Positions 25,833 to 35,464 of a DNA stretch of 64,000 bases are shown here, one piece after another; positions within the stretch are counted from its first letter, which is position 1; each line of letters starts with the position of its first letter. This stretch comes from Nocardia crassostreae (lineage in GTDB: Bacteria > Actinomycetota > Actinomycetes > Mycobacteriales > Mycobacteriaceae). The notes under the pieces are model-generated. The model was not told where the DNA came from and did no database searches. It saw only the letters and a list, made by a program, of their open reading frames with translations. Location: assembly GCF_001613405.1 (NCBI RefSeq), contig NZ_BDCH01000012.1:62001-126000 (forward strand). Direction: 5' to 3'. The position numbers and the translations under genes were made by a program.

Positions 25833-26765
25833 TCAGCCGGGTTCGACCTCGCCGAGGAACTTGCGCATCCGATCCGCGATCTCCTGCGGGAACTCGCCAT
25901 TGATGGCGTGCGAGGCCTCCGGTCACACCTCGATCTGCGCGGCGGGCAGCAGTGTGCGCGCTCGCGCGGCGATCCGGCGCGAGTTGTGCACGATGCTGCG
26001 CCCCGCGTAGATCCCGAGCACCGGTGCGGTGACAGCCGAAAGCTGTTGTTTGGCAGGCTGTTTCGCCATCGGCAAGAAGGCCGCGAAATCGCGCATGCCG
26101 GAGGCGATGAGCCTGCCCTCCGGCATGTCCTGGGGCGCCTGCACCCCGCCGGAGATCCAGCTCAGCAGTTTGTTGCGCCAGCGCTCCGGCATCCCCGGCA
26201 GCACCGAGCCCAGCGAGATGACGACCACCTTCCAGCTGAACCCGCCGAACACCACCGGCGCGTCCAGCAGGGCCAGCGAGGCCACCTGATCCGGGTGGTG
26301 GACGGCCAGGTTCATCGCCGACCAGCCGCCGATCGACACGCCCAGCACGTGTACCGGACCCGGTTCCAGCGCGCGCAGCGCCTCGGCCAGCCAGGCGGCC
26401 TGATCGACGCCGTCGGCGAGCGGCTCGGACTGCACGCTCAGTCCGGGCTCGCCCAGCAGGTCGAGGGTGATGATCGGCCGCAGTTCCAGCAGGCTCGGCA
26501 GATTCGTGGCCCACATGGGCGTGGCCGCCGTCCGGCCCGGCAGCAGCACCAGCGGCGTGCCCGGGCCGTCGCCGAAGCGATAGGCCCGCACCGTGCCGAA
26601 ACGGGTCGGTACGTCCACCGATTCGCGCGCGGGCGGCAGCAGGTCGAATCCCGCCTGGTAAGCGCTCTTGTATCGCCCGTATCCGGCGGTCTCGCGGAAG
26701 TACCCGATCCGCTCACCCTTGAATTTCGGACCCACATTGTGTTCGGGGAACTCGACCGTCGTCAT
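25833..26765 (-). pseudogene. alpha/beta hydrolase with in-frame TGA before the catalytic His
   Basis: From ATG 26765 (GGAGG upstream; ATG 26789 overlaps the previous stop and is an alternative) the protein runs through LVLLPGRTAATPMW, the nucleophile VLGVSIGGWSAM and ALLDAPVVF to LLPAAQIEV, then a TGA at 25923-25925. The frame continues PEASHAINGEFPQEIADRM and ends at 25833. The His in SHAING is the expected catalytic His, and a Trp codon (TGG) at the stop would restore it. As read the protein lacks its triad His. Second gene of an operon. Confidence 0.75.
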
Positions 26766-26785
26766 GAGGCCAGCATCCTCCGTTC

Positions 26786-27634
26786 TCATTTCAATCGCGC
26801 GATGCGGTGGGCCAGCCAGCGGCGGTCCTCGTCGTCATGGGCATGTTCGATGATCTTGCGGCGGGTGGCGGGGGACAGCGCCGACAGCAGCCGGTCGACG
26901 CGATTGCGGGTGTCCCAGCGCCGGAGGTAGCGCGCCGCCCCGGCGGCGGCGCGCCCGTGGGACTGCTCGGCGGCGCGCACGAAATCCGCCTCGGCCTCGC
27001 CGTCCACCAGCACGGCCGGAACATCTTCGTGCGCAGGGTAACCCGAGTATTTTCCGGAACCGCTGGCGAACCAGGCCAGCAGCAGGGTGAGGCGCTCGAC
27101 CGGATCCGGATAGGCCGCCAGCAGGCGCCGCCGCACGGCGGCCATGGTGGCGTCCTCGGGCAGTCTGCCGATCGCCGACACCGCGAGGAAGTCGTGCCGG
27201 AAATCGATGAGCACCGGCGGAATCCGGGCCGCCCACAGCCGGGTCTGCTGTTCGGACTGCTCGCGGCGGCGCTCGGCGGCCCGGTATTCGGCCAGCGGTC
27301 CGGTCACCCCGCGCACGGCCAGCCATTCCAGGGACCGCACCCCGTCGGCGAGCACCGCGTCCTCGGCCCAACCCTCCCAGCGCACCGAATACCCGTGGTG
27401 CAGCGTCACGGTGGTGAGCCGTCGGCCCGCGGCATCGTAGAAGTCCAGCGCCACATCACCCCAGCACATACAGATGAATCCGGGAAGATCGGCAATGCGC
27501 AGCGCCTCGCGCAGCGCTCGGACGGCAACCGGGTCGCGTTCGGAGAGCACGGGCGTCGAATCACCGCCCAGTTCGCGCACGCCGACCGCGCGGGCGCCCG
27601 CCAGCACCCGGTCGAGGGCATCGGGATCCCCCAT
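26786..27634 (-). CDS. hypothetical protein
   Basis: A 282-residue protein from ATG 27634 with GGGGGAGAG upstream. It reads GVRELGGDSTPVLSERDP, FICMCWGDVALDFYDAAG, LLLAWFASGSGKYSGYPAHE and ends in a charged helix (RKIIEHAHDDEDRRWLAHRI). I do not recognise a family. It is the first gene of an operon with the alpha/beta hydrolase (ATGA overlap at 26786-26789). Nothing suggests export or membrane insertion. Confidence 0.6.
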   Translation of the reverse strand: MGDPDALDRVLAGARAVGVRELGGDSTPVLSERDPVAVRALREALRIADLPGFICMCWGDVALDFYDAAGRRLTTVTLHHGYSVRWEGWAEDAVLADGVRSLEWLAVRGVTGPLAEYRAAERRREQSEQQTRLWAARIPPVLIDFRHDFLAVSAIGRLPEDATMAAVRRRLLAAYPDPVERLTLLLAWFASGSGKYSGYPAHEDVPAVLVDGEAEADFVRAAEQSHGRAAAGAARYLRRWDTRNRVDRLLSALSPATRRKIIEHAHDDEDRRWLAHRIARLK

Positions 27635-27664
27635 GGCGGACTCTCCCCCGAACGGCATACCCAA

Positions 27665-27963
27665 ACAGTATCGGGACGGGCCGCCCGTGCGCCGGGCCTC
27701 TGACCGGGTGCAATAGGGTGAATGTTGTCCGACAGGTTGCTGAACTGGTTCGTACCAGTGAGTGATAACGTTCGGTGTGACGCCGACAACTCAGGTCCCA
27801 CCCCGGCACTGAGAGCTTGATACGGGGCAGGACCAGCTGATCTGTCTGTCGGCCGCATGCGAAGGCGAAAAACCTGACACCGGTCTGTCTGCCGTCCACA
27901 AGACATTGCGACCGCCCGGTGCTGAACTGCATTGTTGCCGAGAAGCCAGACATAGGAGAGACA
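27665..27963 (+). other. intergenic leader of the permease gene
   Basis: About 300 bases with no gene. It contains a palindrome ACTGGTTCGTACCAGT (27744-27759, 6-base arms) that could be an operator for the permease. A structured leader is possible, but I recognise no known riboswitch. Confidence 0.35.
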
Positions 27964-29487
27964 GTGGCGATTTCGGACCCCACGCCCAGTGCGGCCGGAC
28001 CGAAGCCGGGCCGCAGCAGCGGACTGTTCCGCACCAAATCCGTCGAGCAATCCATTCGCGATACCGACGAACCCGATGCCAAACTCCGCAAGGACCTGAC
28101 CTCCTGGGACCTCACCGTCTTCGGTGTCGCGGTCGTGGTCGGCGCGGGTATCTTCACCCTCACCGCGCGCACCGCGGGCAACCTCGCGGGACCCTCGGTC
28201 TCGCTGGCCTTCGTCTTCGCCGCCGTCGCCTGTGGCCTGGCCGCGCTCTGCTACGCCGAATTCGCCTCCACCGTGCCGGTCGCGGGCAGCGCCTACACCT
28301 TCTCCTACGCCACCTTCGGTGAGATCGCGGCGTGGATCATCGGCTGGGACCTCTTCCTGGAGTTCGCCCTCGCCGTCTCCGTGGTCGCCAAGGGCTGGTC
28401 GCAGTACCTGGGCGTGGTGCTCGGCGGCAAAGCCACCACCATCGAGATCGGCTCGCTCACCTTCGACTGGGGCGCGGTGCTCATCATCGCGGTGCTCGGC
28501 GTGCTGCTGGCGCGCGGCACCAAGCTGTCCTCGCGGGTGTCGGCGGTCGCGGTCGCCATCAAGCTGGCGGTCATCGCGCTGGTGATCGTGGTGGGGCTCG
28601 AGTACTTCGACAAGGACAACCTGTCGCCGTACGTGCCGGAGTCCAAGCCGTCCGAGGGCGGCGCGAGCGGTCTGCACCAGACCCTGTTCTCCGCGGTCAC
28701 CGGCGGCGGCCACAGCACCTTCGGCTGGTATGGCCTGCTGGCCGCGGCCTCCATCGTGTTCTTCGCCTTCATCGGTTTCGACGTGGTGGCCACCGCGGCC
28801 GAGGAGACCAAGAACCCGCAGCGCAATGTGCCGCGCGGCATTCTGGGCTCGCTGGCCATCGTGACCGTGCTGTATGTGGCGGTGTCGCTGGTGCTGACCG
28901 GCATGGTGCCCTACACCGAGCTGGACGGTAATTCGACGCTGGCCACCGCCTTCGCGGCGCACGGCGTGGACTGGGCCAAGAACCTCATCTCCATCGGCGC
29001 CCTGGCCGGTCTGACCACCGTGGTCATGGTCATGTACCTGGGCCAGACCCGCGTGCTGTTCGCCATGTCCCGCGACGGCCTGCTGCCGCGCAAGCTCGCG
29101 CACACCGGGCACAATGGAACGCCGGTGCGGCTAACCGTCATCGTCGGCGTGGTCTGCGCGCTGCTGGCCGGGTTCGTGGACTTCGGCACCCTCGAAGAGA
29201 TGGTCAATATCGGCACGCTGTTCGCGTTCGTCATGGTGTCGATCGGCGTCATCGTGCTGCGCAAGACCCGCCCGGATCTGAATCGCGGCTTCCGGGTTCC
29301 GCTGGTGCCGCTCATTCCGATCCTGTCGGTGCTGGCCTGCCTGTGGCTCATGTTCAACCTGTCGGTGGAGACCTGGTTGCGGTTCATCATCTGGATGGTG
29401 ATCGGCATGGCCGTGTACTTCGCCTACGGCCGGCGGCATTCGTTGCTGGGCAAGGCCGGGGCCGCGCTGGGGAAATCCGGTAGCTGA
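27964..29487 (+). CDS. APC-family cationic amino-acid permease
   Basis: A 507-residue membrane protein, GTG 27964 after AGGAGA. About 12 hydrophobic segments can be counted, the first starting LTVFGVAVVVGAGIFTLTAR, which carries the G-A-G-I-F unwound helix typical of APC transporters. FFAFIGFDVVATAAEETKNP is the helix-6 region with the conserved E-E-x-x-N-P, typical of CAT-type basic amino-acid permeases. It would import amino acids with protons. No downstream operon partner. Confidence 0.9.
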   Translation: MAISDPTPSAAGPKPGRSSGLFRTKSVEQSIRDTDEPDAKLRKDLTSWDLTVFGVAVVVGAGIFTLTARTAGNLAGPSVSLAFVFAAVACGLAALCYAEFASTVPVAGSAYTFSYATFGEIAAWIIGWDLFLEFALAVSVVAKGWSQYLGVVLGGKATTIEIGSLTFDWGAVLIIAVLGVLLARGTKLSSRVSAVAVAIKLAVIALVIVVGLEYFDKDNLSPYVPESKPSEGGASGLHQTLFSAVTGGGHSTFGWYGLLAAASIVFFAFIGFDVVATAAEETKNPQRNVPRGILGSLAIVTVLYVAVSLVLTGMVPYTELDGNSTLATAFAAHGVDWAKNLISIGALAGLTTVVMVMYLGQTRVLFAMSRDGLLPRKLAHTGHNGTPVRLTVIVGVVCALLAGFVDFGTLEEMVNIGTLFAFVMVSIGVIVLRKTRPDLNRGFRVPLVPLIPILSVLACLWLMFNLSVETWLRFIIWMVIGMAVYFAYGRRHSLLGKAGAALGKSGS

Positions 29488-29555
29488 TCGGCTGCTCTTG
29501 TTGGCCGCGGATGGTGTGTCGTCGCGTACCGACCTGGCGGGATGATGTGTAATTG

Positions 29556-29571
29556 CTCTTACTAGTAAGAG
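29556..29571. promoter_or_regulatory. perfect 16-base palindrome
   Basis: CTCTTACTAGTAAGAG, perfect and uninterrupted, 57 bases upstream of the small membrane-protein gene. Good operator candidate; the binding protein is unknown. Confidence 0.5.
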
Positions 29572-29627
29572 TTGTGAACAGAGTCCCGCCACGTCAGCAC
29601 CATCTCAGCAGCCGAGAGGAACCGATC

Positions 29628-29918
29628 GTGAGCATGCTTCTCGCCGTGCACGAGACGTGCACCCACGTCGTCGCGCAGATCGGCAATCCGACACCGGAGA
29701 CGCCTCCGGTCGCGGACAAGCTGATGAAACTGGTCCGGTATTTCACCTGGTTCGTCATGTTGTCGGGCGTCACCGCCATTACCTACGGCGGCGGCAAGTT
29801 CGCCTGGGAGAAGTGGAGTGGCGGCGCGCTGGATTCGCCGAAGATGGTGGCGGGGGCCATGATCGGCGGCGCCACCGCCACCAGTGCCGGCACCATTATG
29901 AATACGGTCATCGGCTGA
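29628..29918 (+). CDS. small membrane protein, TrbC/VirB2-like size
   Basis: A 96-residue protein from GTG 29628 (GAGAGGA upstream; ATG 29634 is an alternative). Two hydrophobic segments, YFTWFVMLSGVTAITYGGG and MVAGAMIGGATATSAGTIM, separated by a basic and acidic loop. The layout recalls pilin-like or TrbC-type proteins, but no conjugation genes are nearby, so this is only a resemblance. A terminator hairpin follows. Confidence 0.6.
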   Translation: MSMLLAVHETCTHVVAQIGNPTPETPPVADKLMKLVRYFTWFVMLSGVTAITYGGGKFAWEKWSGGALDSPKMVAGAMIGGATATSAGTIMNTVIG

Positions 29919-29933
29919 CGGTTACAGCCGGGC

Positions 29934-29962
29934 AACGGGTACGCCGGAACGGCGTACCCGTT
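29934..29962. terminator. bidirectional terminator hairpin
   Basis: AACGGGTACGCC and its complement with loop GGAAC, followed by CTCATTT. Lies between two convergent genes. Confidence 0.75.
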
Positions 29963-29984
29963 CTCATTTCACTGATGCGGTCGG

Positions 29985-30617
29985 TTAGCCCTGTCGCAGC
30001 ATGGTCTTCATCTGATCGATCTCGGTCTGCTGGCCGGTAATGATGGCCTTGGCCATAGCCTGCGCGTCCGGGTTGACGCCGTCGGTGAGTTCGGCATTGG
30101 CCATATCGACCGCGCCGGTGTGGTGCTCGATCATCATCTGTAGCCACTGCTTGTCGAATTCGGCGCCCGACAGCGTTTCCAGCGTCTTCATCTGGTCGTC
30201 GGTCATCATGCCGGTCATACCGCCGTGGCCGCCGCCGTGCCCGCTGGTGGTGGCGCTCGGCGCGCCCTCGCCGAAAGCCGTGAGCAGCGTGGTGATCTGC
30301 GCCATCTCCGGGCCCTGGGCCTTCTCGATGTTCTGCGCGAGGGTGAGCAGTTCCTGATTCTGCGTGCGGCTCGGAGCCAGCTTGGCCATATCGATGGCCT
30401 GCGCGTGATGCGGGTACATCATCTGCAGGAACATGACGTCGTCCTCGTCGAAATCGGTGCGCGTGGCGGCCTGCGCCGAGGTGCTCGCGGTGGTCGACGA
30501 GCTGCCGTGATCCATACCGGGCATGGACGAATCGTCCGAGCTACAGCCCGCCGCGATGAGGGCGACGGCGGCGGTGCCGGTAATGACGGCGAGCTTGATC
30601 CGGGTGGGGGTGAACAT
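29985..30617 (-). CDS. DUF305 lipoprotein
   Basis: A 210-residue protein from ATG 30617 with AAGGAG upstream. Signal peptide with lipobox (VALIAAGCSS), then a Met/His/Ser linker (SMPGMDHGSSS) and two DUF305 halves: MYPHHAQAIDMAKL and MIEHHTGAVDMANAEL. DUF305 proteins are cell-surface, often copper-linked. The neighbouring DUF6153 gene behind a CsoR-like site, in the same direction, fits this. Four-helix-bundle fold likely. Confidence 0.87.
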   Translation of the reverse strand: MFTPTRIKLAVITGTAAVALIAAGCSSDDSSMPGMDHGSSSTTASTSAQAATRTDFDEDDVMFLQMMYPHHAQAIDMAKLAPSRTQNQELLTLAQNIEKAQGPEMAQITTLLTAFGEGAPSATTSGHGGGHGGMTGMMTDDQMKTLETLSGAEFDKQWLQMMIEHHTGAVDMANAELTDGVNPDAQAMAKAIITGQQTEIDQMKTMLRQG

Positions 30618-30707
30618 GGTTGTACTCCTTGGCAATTGCTGATGAACCTGACTGAGGGCATGCGAAAGCTCGCGTCCGCGTGCGTGATACGCGGCAGCGG
30701 CGGCCCA

Positions 30708-31205
30708 TCAGACCCGCAGAATCGCCAATTCGGCCAAGGTGAGCACCGTCCACGGCGGTGGCCGGGCCCGGTGTGTGCGCAGTCGTCGCGCCTGCGCGGC
30801 GGCGGTCTCGCGGTCGCGCAGGCCCCCCCAGCCCAGCAGCGCCAGGCCGAGTGCGAGCAATAGTGCGGCCAGGACGAAGACGCAGCCGTGGGCTCCGGCA
30901 TGCCCGTCCCCGCATTCGCAGCCGGGGGTGAGCACCGCTCGGATCGGCGCCGCGGCGAGGGCGTGGACGCCGGTGGTGGACGCCGGAGCGGCGGTGGCGT
31001 GCGAGCCGTGGTCGGCGGTGTGCGCCGCGGCAGCTGTCGCGGGGGCGTCGTGGACGGCCGCCGTCGTGGCCATGGAGTTCATGGCGTGGCCGGAGCCGTG
31101 ACTCATGCCGAAGACGGCGATGTGCATGGCAATGATTCCGGCGAGCAGGACGAACAGCGCGAACGCCCGGATGTACCGGGTGAGGCGCACGGATTGTTCG
31201 ACCAC
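30708..31205 (-). CDS. DUF6153-type His-rich membrane protein
   Basis: A 165-residue protein from GTG 31205; no ribosome-binding site, but a TATAAG box lies about 9 bases upstream, so a leaderless start is likely. One membrane helix ([19 protein letters not shown]), a His/Ala/Met-rich periplasmic part ([22 protein letters not shown]), a Cys pair ([15 protein letters not shown]) and a second membrane helix, ending [16 protein letters not shown]. Typical of DUF6153 proteins. Metal binding is likely from composition. Same strand as DUF305, 90 bases upstream. Confidence 0.6.
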   Translation of the reverse strand: MVEQSVRLTRYIRAFALFVLLAGIIAMHIAVFGMSHGSGHAMNSMATTAAVHDAPATAAAAHTADHGSHATAAPASTTGVHALAAAPIRAVLTPGCECGDGHAGAHGCVFVLAALLLALGLALLGWGGLRDRETAAAQARRLRTHRARPPPWTVLTLAELAILRV

Positions 31206-31217
31206 GGCGGCTATCTT

Positions 31218-31234
31218 ATACCCCTGCCTGGTAT
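31218..31234. promoter_or_regulatory. second CsoR-like operator
   Basis: On the reverse strand ATACCAGGCAGGGGTAT; outer arms ATACC and GGTAT match the site at 14022-14038 exactly and one arm is the full GGGGTAT. It overlaps the -10 box of the DUF6153 gene. Confidence 0.5.
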
Positions 31235-31297
31235 CGCTCCGGACGCGCCCGGCTCGGCGGCGGGGCACTCAGCAGACCGAGCGGTACCCTGAGCGCC

Positions 31298-32215
31298 GTG
31301 TCACAGCGCGAATTGGTCATCCTCGGAACGGCCAGCCAAGTACCGACCAAACAGCGCAATCACAATGGCTACCTGCTGCGCTGGGATGGCGAAGGGGTGC
31401 TTTTCGACCCCGGGGAGGGCACGCAGCGGCAGATGATCTACGCCGGGGTGTCGGCCACCGATCTCACCCGCATCGGCATCACCCACTTCCACGGCGACCA
31501 CAGCCTCGGGCTGGCCGGGGTGGTGCAGCGCATCAGCCTGGACAAGGTGCCGCATCCGGTCGATGTGTACTACCCGGCCTCCGGGGAGCGCTACTACGAG
31601 CGGCTGTGCCACTCCACCTCCTACTACCAGAACGCCGAACTGCGGCCGCGTCCCATTGCGGAGGCCGGTGAACTGCCCGCGCCCGCAGCGCCTTTCGCCC
31701 TGCGCGCGGTGCGGCTCTCGCATCCGGTGGAGGCGTTCGGCTACCGGATCACCGAACCCGACGGCCGCCGCATCCTGCCCGAACGACTCACCGAGCTCGG
31801 CATCTCCGGTCCGGCCGTCGGCCGTTTGCAGCGCGACGGCGCAGTGGAACTCGACGGGCGCACCATCGCCCTCGATGAGGTCAGCGAGCCGCGCCCCGGC
31901 CAGAGCTTCGCCTTCGTCATGGACACCCGCCTCTGCGACGGCGTCCACGAACTCGCCGCGGGCGTCGACATGCTCGTCATCGAGGCCACCTTCCTCGACG
32001 CCGACGCCCATCTCGCCGCCGAATTCGGCCACCTCACCGCGGGCGAGGCCGCCGCCGTCGCCGCCCGCGCCGGTGTCCGCACCCTGGTCCTCACGCACTT
32101 CTCCCAGCGCTACCGCACCCTCGACCAGCACCTCGCCGAAGCGCGTGCGCAGTTCGCGGGCGAGATCGTGGTGGCCGAAGACCTCATGCGAATTCCGCTT
32201 CCGCCACGCCGCTGA
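31298..32215 (+). CDS. rnz: ribonuclease Z
   Basis: A 305-residue metallo-beta-lactamase-fold protein, GTG 31298. The zinc motif [11 protein letters not shown] (H63, H65, D67, H68) is preceded by [13 protein letters not shown], the RNase Z N-terminus, and followed by [12 protein letters not shown] (His), FVMDTRLC (Asp) and [10 protein letters not shown] (final His with the RNase Z H-F-S-Q-R-Y motif). It removes 3' trailers from tRNA precursors. Length and motifs are normal for the bacterial short form. Confidence 0.92.
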   Translation: MSQRELVILGTASQVPTKQRNHNGYLLRWDGEGVLFDPGEGTQRQMIYAGVSATDLTRIGITHFHGDHSLGLAGVVQRISLDKVPHPVDVYYPASGERYYERLCHSTSYYQNAELRPRPIAEAGELPAPAAPFALRAVRLSHPVEAFGYRITEPDGRRILPERLTELGISGPAVGRLQRDGAVELDGRTIALDEVSEPRPGQSFAFVMDTRLCDGVHELAAGVDMLVIEATFLDADAHLAAEFGHLTAGEAAAVAARAGVRTLVLTHFSQRYRTLDQHLAEARAQFAGEIVVAEDLMRIPLPPRR

Positions 32216-32235
32216 ATCAGAGCATGATGGGATGT

Positions 32236-33912
32236 ATGGATGCGCACCAGGAACTGATCGCTCTTGCCGACCGCTACTGGGATGCCGTGCTCGAATCCGC
32301 TCCCAGTGAAGTAACCCTGTTGGGAGACAGGCGATTCGATGACCGGATCGAGGATCTCTCCGAGGCCGCCGAACAGCGGCTGCTGGAAACCTGGCGGGGT
32401 CTGCTGACCGAGGTCGACGCACTCGACCCGGAACGGCTCACCGACGAGGATCGGACCACCCGCAGCCTGTTGCGGGCCGAATTGGCCTCGGGCGTCTCGA
32501 ATCTGGAGTGGCGGCCCGCCGAACTGGCCTCCGACCAGATGACGGGCATACACGCGGCCATGCTCACCCTGGCGCCGCAGCTCAATGCGCCGGAGACGGA
32601 GAACGCCGCGAAGCTGGTGGTGCGCTTCCGTCAGTTCGGCACAATGCTGTCCCAGGCCACGGATCGTTTCCGGGCCGGGCTCGCGGCCGGTCGCCGCCCA
32701 GCGCGCATTGCCATCGAGCGCTCGCTCAACCAGCTCGACGGCTACCTCGCTTCCGATCTCGCCACCGATCCGTTCACCACCTTCCCCGGCCCGGCCGATT
32801 GGGAGGGCGAAAAGGCTTGGCGCACAGAGCTCACCGAGGTGGCTCGGGATGTCATCCGCCCCGCCTTCCGCGCCTATCGCGACGTGCTGGCCAATGAGCT
32901 GCTGCCGCAGGCGCGTTCCGACGAACAGCCGGGCCTGAGCTGGCTCGGCGAGGACGGCGCGAATATCTACACCCGCCTGCTGCGCCAGCACACCACCCTG
33001 CCGGATCTGGGCGCGGACGAGATCCACCAGCTCGGCCTGGACGATTTGGACAAGCTGCGCGCCGAATACGCCGAACTCGGCTCCCGCCTGTTCGGCCTGA
33101 CCGATCAGGCCGAGATCTTCGCCCGCCTGCGCGAGGATCCGTCGCTGCGGTACAGCGAGGGCGAGGAGATCATGGCCGATGCCCGCCGCTGTCTGGCCGC
33201 GGCGAATGCCGAGATGGGCAATTGGTTCGGGCGGCTGCCCCGGCAGTCCTGCGATATCCTCCCCGTCCTGGATTTCCTGGCCGCCGACGCGCCCGCCGCC
33301 TACTACTTCCCGCCCACCGCCGACGGCTCCCGCCCCGGCGCGTACTACGTGAACCTGCACGATGCCAAGGGCCGCAACCGCTTCGAAACCGCCTCCGTCG
33401 CGTACCACGAGGCCATTCCGGGCCACCACCTCCAGCTCACCATCGCCGACGAGCTGACCCACCTGCCGCGCTTCCAGCGAATGTCGTTCTCCAACAAGGC
33501 CTTCGTCGAGGGCTGGGCCCTGTACACCGAGCGGCTCGCCGACGAAATGGGCCTGTACCCCGACGATCTCAACCGCATCGGCATGCTCGCCGCCGATTCC
33601 TGGCGCTCCTGCCGCCTGGTCGTCGACACCGGCCTGCACGCCAAGGGCTGGTCCCGCCAGCAGGCCGTCGACTTCATGGTGGCCAATGCCCCCGTCGGCC
33701 TCGAGGAAATCCGCATCGAGGTGGACCGCTACATCGCCATGCCCGGCCAGGCCGTCGCCTACAAGGTCGGCCAGCTCGAAATCCGCCGCCAGCGCGCCGC
33801 CGTCGAACAGCGCCTCGGAACCGCCTTCGATATCAAGGCCTTCCACGACAAGGTCCTCGGCTCCGGCTCGGTCAGCCTGCCCGTCCTGCGGGAGCTCGCC
33901 GCCGCCCTCTGA
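32236..33912 (+). CDS. DUF885 family protein (putative metallopeptidase)
   Basis: A 558-residue protein from ATG 32236 (ATG 32224 is an alternative). The signature [15 protein letters not shown] with H391 and the downstream Glu in [20 protein letters not shown] fit the DUF885 family, which carries a gluzincin-like H-E-x-x-x-x-H arrangement and is thought to be a zinc peptidase. No signal peptide, so cytoplasmic. It starts 20 bases after RNase Z and is likely co-transcribed. Function unproven. Confidence 0.85.
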   Translation: MDAHQELIALADRYWDAVLESAPSEVTLLGDRRFDDRIEDLSEAAEQRLLETWRGLLTEVDALDPERLTDEDRTTRSLLRAELASGVSNLEWRPAELASDQMTGIHAAMLTLAPQLNAPETENAAKLVVRFRQFGTMLSQATDRFRAGLAAGRRPARIAIERSLNQLDGYLASDLATDPFTTFPGPADWEGEKAWRTELTEVARDVIRPAFRAYRDVLANELLPQARSDEQPGLSWLGEDGANIYTRLLRQHTTLPDLGADEIHQLGLDDLDKLRAEYAELGSRLFGLTDQAEIFARLREDPSLRYSEGEEIMADARRCLAAANAEMGNWFGRLPRQSCDILPVLDFLAADAPAAYYFPPTADGSRPGAYYVNLHDAKGRNRFETASVAYHEAIPGHHLQLTIADELTHLPRFQRMSFSNKAFVEGWALYTERLADEMGLYPDDLNRIGMLAADSWRSCRLVVDTGLHAKGWSRQQAVDFMVANAPVGLEEIRIEVDRYIAMPGQAVAYKVGQLEIRRQRAAVEQRLGTAFDIKAFHDKVLGSGSVSLPVLRELAAAL

Positions 33913-34007
33913 ACACATTCCGACCTGCGGAATTCCGGAGAAGGAATAGCCGAGGGGGTGGAGTGTTCCCCTAGGTTATTGAGGTTGGCTAACGAAAGGG
34001 GTTGCCG

Positions 34008-35411
34008 GTGACGGCCACCGATGCGGGAACGTCCGTCGGCTTACGGTCCGAACGCGGGCCGGTGCTGGTCGCGATCATGCTGGCCACGAGTCTGGTGGCG
34101 CTGGACTCGACCATTATCGCGACGGCCGTTCTCAGCATCACCGACCAGCTCGGCGGGTTCGCCCAATTCCCTTGGCTGTTCTCGATCTATCTGCTGGCGC
34201 AGGCGGTAACGGTGCCCATCTACGGCAAGCTGGCCGACACCGTCGGGCGCAAGCCGATCATGCTGTTCGGCATCGCGGTATTCGCGTTCGGTTCGCTGCT
34301 GTGTGGGCTGGCGACGAGCATGATCGCGCTCATCGTCTTCCGGGCCGTGCAGGGGATCGGGGCGGGTGCGGTGGCGCCCATGTCGATCACCATCGCGGGC
34401 GATATCTACACCGTGGCCGAGCGCGCCAAGGTGCAGGCGTATCTGGCGGGTGTGTGGGCAGCGTCCTCGGTGCTGGGGCCGCTGCTGGGAGGTTTGTTCT
34501 CCGAATACGTCAGCTGGCGGTGGATCTTCCTGATCAATCTGCCGCTGTCGGCCGTGGCGGGCTGGATGGTGTGGCGGAAGTTCACCGAAAGCGCGCCGCG
34601 GCAACGGCATCGGATCGACTACCTCGGGGCGGTGCTGCTCACTCTCGGCGCGGGGGCGCTCATTCTGGGTCTGCTGGAAGGCGGGCACGCGTGGGCGTGG
34701 AACGCACCGGAGAGCCTCGCGCTGTTCGGTGGCGGCTTGGTCCTGCTGGTGGCCTTCGGATTCGTGGAGCGGCGGGCGGAGAACCCCATGCTGCCGCTGT
34801 GGGTGCTGACGCGGCGGGTGCTGGTGGCGAGCAGTCTGGTGTCCCTGCTGGTGGGCGCGATCCTGCTCGGATTGACCTCGTATGTGCCGACTTTCGCGCA
34901 GGGCGTGCTCGGGACCAGCGCGCTCGTCGCCGGACTGACCGTCGGCGCGCTCACCCTCGGCTGGCCGCTGTCGGCCTCACAGGCCGGAAATGTGTACCTG
35001 CGCATCGGTTTCCGGGCGACCTCGGTCATCGGCAGTGTGCTCGGCGCCGTCGGTGCGCTGTCCCTGCTGTTCGTGAACGAGAATTCCACGTTGCTGTAGG
35101 TCGCGATCGGCTGCTTCATCGTGGGCGCGGGCATGGGCCTGGTCGCCAGCCCGACCCTCATTGCCGCCCAGTCCAGCGTCGACTGGTCCGAACGCGGCGT
35201 GGTCACTTCTACCAATATGTTCGCCCGGTCCATCGGCAGCGCGGTCGGCGTCGCGATCTTCGGCGCGCTGGTGAACTCGCGGGTGGGCGGGGTGGATCAT
35301 CCCGCGCCCGAGGATCTGGCGCCCGCCGTGCACCTGGTCTTCATCGGCGTGGCCGCCGCCGCGGTGGTCATGGTGGTGGCCGCGGCCATGATGCCGCGCG
35401 GAAAATCCTGA
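34008..35411 (+). pseudogene. DHA2-type MFS exporter with in-frame TAG
   Basis: From GTG 34008 (AAAGGGG upstream) the frame reads through MLATSLVALDSTIIATA (motif C region of DHA2 transporters), YGKLADTVGRKPIM (MFS motif A, G-x-L-A-D-x-x-G-R-K) and WRWIFLINLP to codon 363, then TAG at 35097-35099 inside NENSTLL*VAIGCFIVGAG. The same frame continues to 35411 with IAAQSSVDWSERGVVTSTNMF. The whole would be 467 residues, probably a multidrug exporter. A CAG (Gln) fits the stop position. As read the last helices are lost. Confidence 0.8.
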
Positions 35412-35464
35412 CCAGCGGCTTCCCCGAATGGAAGTACTCGGCAACGATCTAGCACACTAGGGGC

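Noticed and set aside
29628..29918. Conjugative pilin
   Set aside because: Only size and two membrane helices match; no conjugation genes are nearby.
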